Shown: in pieces, positions 12,739 to 14,766 of the stretch
Layout of the letters: each line of letters opens with the position of its first letter
How positions within the stretch are numbered: position 1 is the first letter of the stretch
Source of the DNA: an uncultured Clostridia bacterium
Lineage (GTDB): Bacteria > Bacillota > Clostridia > RUG12999
DNA: 14,766 nucleotides
NCBI GenBank assembly: GCA_949739095.1
Contig: CATIYX010000144.1
Coordinates: 1-14,766, forward strand
Reading direction: 5' to 3'
Program-made: the position numbers and the translations under genes
Notes under the pieces: generated by a model
Database searches by the model: none
What the model was told of the DNA's origin: nothing
What the model saw: the letters and a program-made list of their open reading frames with translations, nothing else

Positions 12739-14766
12739 ATGGGAAAAACATTAGTATTGGCGGAAAAGCCCTCTGTCGGGCGCGAACTTGCCCGCGTGTT
12801 GGGCTGCCGCCAAAAAGCAAACGGATATATTGAAGGTCCCAGCCACATTGTTACGTGGGCGCTGGGACATCTGGTGGAACTTGCGCCGCCGGAAAAATAT
12901 GGAAAACAATATCAAAACTGGAGCATGGAAACGCTCCCTATGTTGCCTGAAAAAATGCAGCTTGAGGTGATTCCCTCCACAGCAAAGCAATATAGCGTAG
13001 TGAAAAAACTCCTGCATGACAGCCGCGTTTCTTCTCTCGTCATTGCAACAGATGCAGGGCGTGAAGGTGAACTTGTCGCCCGCTGGATTTTAGATAAGGC
13101 CGGCTTCCGCGGTCCCATCAAACGTCTTTGGATTTCTTCTCAGACAGACAAAGCAATTAAACAAGGCTTCGCCGCACTGCGGGACGGACGCGACTATTTG
13201 AATCTCTACCGCTCCGCTCAGGCACGCGCCGAAGCGGATTGGCTAGTGGGTCTGAATGTCACCCGCGCCTTGACCTGTAAATACAATGCGCAGCTATCCG
13301 CCGGACGTGTACAAACGCCAACATTAGCGCTGATTGTGGAACGTGAAAAGGACATCCGTAAGTTTGTGCCGAAAGAATATCAAACTGTCCGCGCCGATTT
13401 GGGTAAATTATTTGTCACCTGGCAGGACAGCAAGGGACAGACTGGCATTTTTGACCCTGCAAAAGCACAAGCAATTGCAAAAAAGATAGATGGCAAGATC
13501 TTTACCGTCACTTCTGTGAAGGAGTCGCCCAAAAAGACGCCGGTTCCTATGCTCTATGACCTGACGGAACTACAGCGGGACGCGAACAAGCAATACGGCT
13601 ATTCTGCCAAACAGACGCTGAACATCATGCAGCGGCTCTATGAACAGCATAAGGCATTAACCTATCCGCGAACGGATTCACGCTATTTAACAGATGATAT
13701 CGTCCCAACGCTACGCGACCGACTGGACGCGGTACGTGTAGGAGATTTTCGGCCCATTGTCAGTGAACTGGTACGCGGGCGCAAAACCATCGCGAAAGCT
13801 TGCGTCAACAATGCAAAGGTCAGCGACCATCACGCGATTATTCCAACGGAAGAACGCGTGGACTTGTCCGCGCTGAACACAGACGAACTGCGCATCTATA
13901 CCATGGTGGTACGGCGTTTTTTAACCTGTTTCTATCCGGCCTATGAATATATGCAGACCAGAGCTGAACTTACCTGCGAGGGCGAAACCTTCCGTGCATC
14001 GGGGCGTAAGGTGGTGCAGCTTGGCTGGAAAAAGGTCTATCATGTGCGCGATGATGAGGACGACCCTGAGGCAGAAGAAGAACAGACGCTGCCGGATTTG
14101 GCGCGCGGCAAAACGTTTACCTGTACAAATGTACAGGTAAAAAACGCCAAAACCAAGCCGCCCGCGCGTTATACAGAGGCAACACTGCTTTCCGCCATGG
14201 AAAATCCCTCTAAATTTATTACAGACCAAAAAATGAAAGAATATATCGGCGGTGGGCTGGGAACGCCTGCGACCCGTGCGGATATTATTGAAAAATTGTT
14301 TAGTTCGTTCTATATGGAAAAACGCGGCAAAGAAATTATGCCGACTTCCAAAGGAATGCAGCTTATGGAGTTGGTACCACAGGATTTGAAAGAACCGCTT
14401 TTGACAGCAAAATGGGAACAGCAACTAAATGGTATCAGCAAAGGAACCATCAAAAAAGAAAATTTTGTGGGTGATATGCGGCAGTATACCAAGGCACTGG
14501 TGTCCACCGTTGCGGCAAGCAACAGCACCTATGTGCATGACAACATGACGCGCACACCCTGTCCTGAGTGCGGCAAAATGATGCTGGAAGTGAACGGAAA
14601 ACGCGGCAAAATGCTAGTATGCCAGGACCGTGACTGCGGGCACCGCGAAAACATCAGTTTTCACTCTAATGTCCGCTGTCCCAACTGTCACAAAAAAATG
14701 GAGATTTACGGCACGGGTGAGAAAAAGACTTATGTCTGCCCCTGCGGATTCCGCGAAAAAGTGGAG
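12739..14766 (+). CDS. topB: DNA topoisomerase III (type IA), 676 codons present, 3' end outside the window
   Basis: Type IA topoisomerase that cuts one DNA strand through a 5'-phosphotyrosine link and resolves linked DNA molecules. The Toprim domain begins at LVLAEKPS (5-12, E9) and includes ATDAGREGE (103-111) with the metal-binding acids. The active-site tyrosine is Y309 in TYPRTDSRYL. SDHHAIIPT (364-372) and GLGTPATRADIIEKL (507-521) are further family blocks. Near the end are two zinc-finger-like units: C608/C611/C628/C633 and C647/C650/C667/C669. I followed the frame codon by codon; it has no stop or frameshift before the window ends, so the protein is longer than 676 aa. GGAG (12727-12730) precedes the ATG by 8 nt. 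Mobile elements also carry TopB, but no conjugation genes are seen here. Confidence 0.92.
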   Translation, partial: MGKTLVLAEKPSVGRELARVLGCRQKANGYIEGPSHIVTWALGHLVELAPPEKYGKQYQNWSMETLPMLPEKMQLEVIPSTAKQYSVVKKLLHDSRVSSLVIATDAGREGELVARWILDKAGFRGPIKRLWISSQTDKAIKQGFAALRDGRDYLNLYRSAQARAEADWLVGLNVTRALTCKYNAQLSAGRVQTPTLALIVEREKDIRKFVPKEYQTVRADLGKLFVTWQDSKGQTGIFDPAKAQAIAKKIDGKIFTVTSVKESPKKTPVPMLYDLTELQRDANKQYGYSAKQTLNIMQRLYEQHKALTYPRTDSRYLTDDIVPTLRDRLDAVRVGDFRPIVSELVRGRKTIAKACVNNAKVSDHHAIIPTEERVDLSALNTDELRIYTMVVRRFLTCFYPAYEYMQTRAELTCEGETFRASGRKVVQLGWKKVYHVRDDEDDPEAEEEQTLPDLARGKTFTCTNVQVKNAKTKPPARYTEATLLSAMENPSKFITDQKMKEYIGGGLGTPATRADIIEKLFSSFYMEKRGKEIMPTSKGMQLMELVPQDLKEPLLTAKWEQQLNGISKGTIKKENFVGDMRQYTKALVSTVAASNSTYVHDNMTRTPCPECGKMMLEVNGKRGKMLVCQDRDCGHRENISFHSNVRCPNCHKKMEIYGTGEKKTYVCPCGFREKVE

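Noticed and set aside
12739..14766. topB as a sign of an integrative conjugative element
   Set aside because: No relaxase, type IV secretion, integrase or attachment repeats are in the window, and the base composition matches the surrounding genes; chromosomal topB is simpler.
1..14766. CRISPR arrays, tRNA or rRNA genes, insertion sequences
   Set aside because: I saw no regularly spaced repeats, no tRNA cloverleaf signatures such as GGTTCGAATCC, and no transposase motifs in either strand.

Overview
The window looks like a chromosomal segment of a Firmicute, most likely a Clostridia/Oscillospiraceae-type anaerobe. The reasons are strong AGGAGG-type Shine-Dalgarno (SD) sequences, a two-subunit-type class I fumarase alpha chain, a DUF4830 protein, a TagO/MnaA pair and a zinc-finger TopB, with medium G+C by eye. 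No phage, transposase, CRISPR array or tRNA was recognised.

Left half (1-6360, minus strand). A promoter of the form TTGTTT-N17-TATAAT (6332-6360) starts a tightly packed unit in the order: an RsuA-type pseudouridine synthase, a multi-spanning GT-C-type glycosyltransferase, a PMT-family protein glycosyltransferase with a lectin-like insert, a GtrA-family membrane protein, a HAD phosphatase and a class I fumarase alpha subunit. Neighbouring genes overlap by 4-23 bp or lie 3-30 bp apart. The core is a module for moving lipid-linked sugars across the membrane and putting them on exported proteins or polymers; housekeeping enzymes flank it. No fumarase beta subunit gene is visible. Downstream, 240 bp rich in inverted repeats separate fumarase from the first 10 codons of a further minus-strand gene, probably the ribosome hibernation factor hpf/raiA.

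The most interesting non-coding stretch is the ~240-nt leader between the 6332-6360 promoter and rsuA. It has several perfect helices, a possible 7-bp loop-loop contact and a hairpin that takes in part of the rsuA SD. I cannot assign it to a known RNA class.

Middle (6425-11608). A small exported DUF4830 protein (minus) is divergent from a plus-strand run: a LysN/MocR-type aminotransferase, trpS, tagO (lipid-linked GlcNAc-1-P synthesis) and mnaA (UDP-GlcNAc 2-epimerase). tagO and mnaA overlap by 8 bp. Together they point to teichoic-acid-like or other undecaprenyl-linked polymer synthesis, which fits the glycosylation module on the other strand.

Right end (11609-14766). A visibly A+T-rich patch carries an alpha/beta hydrolase between two short open tails that look like gene ends, suggesting an imported fragment between mnaA and topB. 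An 87-nt imperfect hairpin follows, then topB (DNA topoisomerase III), which runs off the window.
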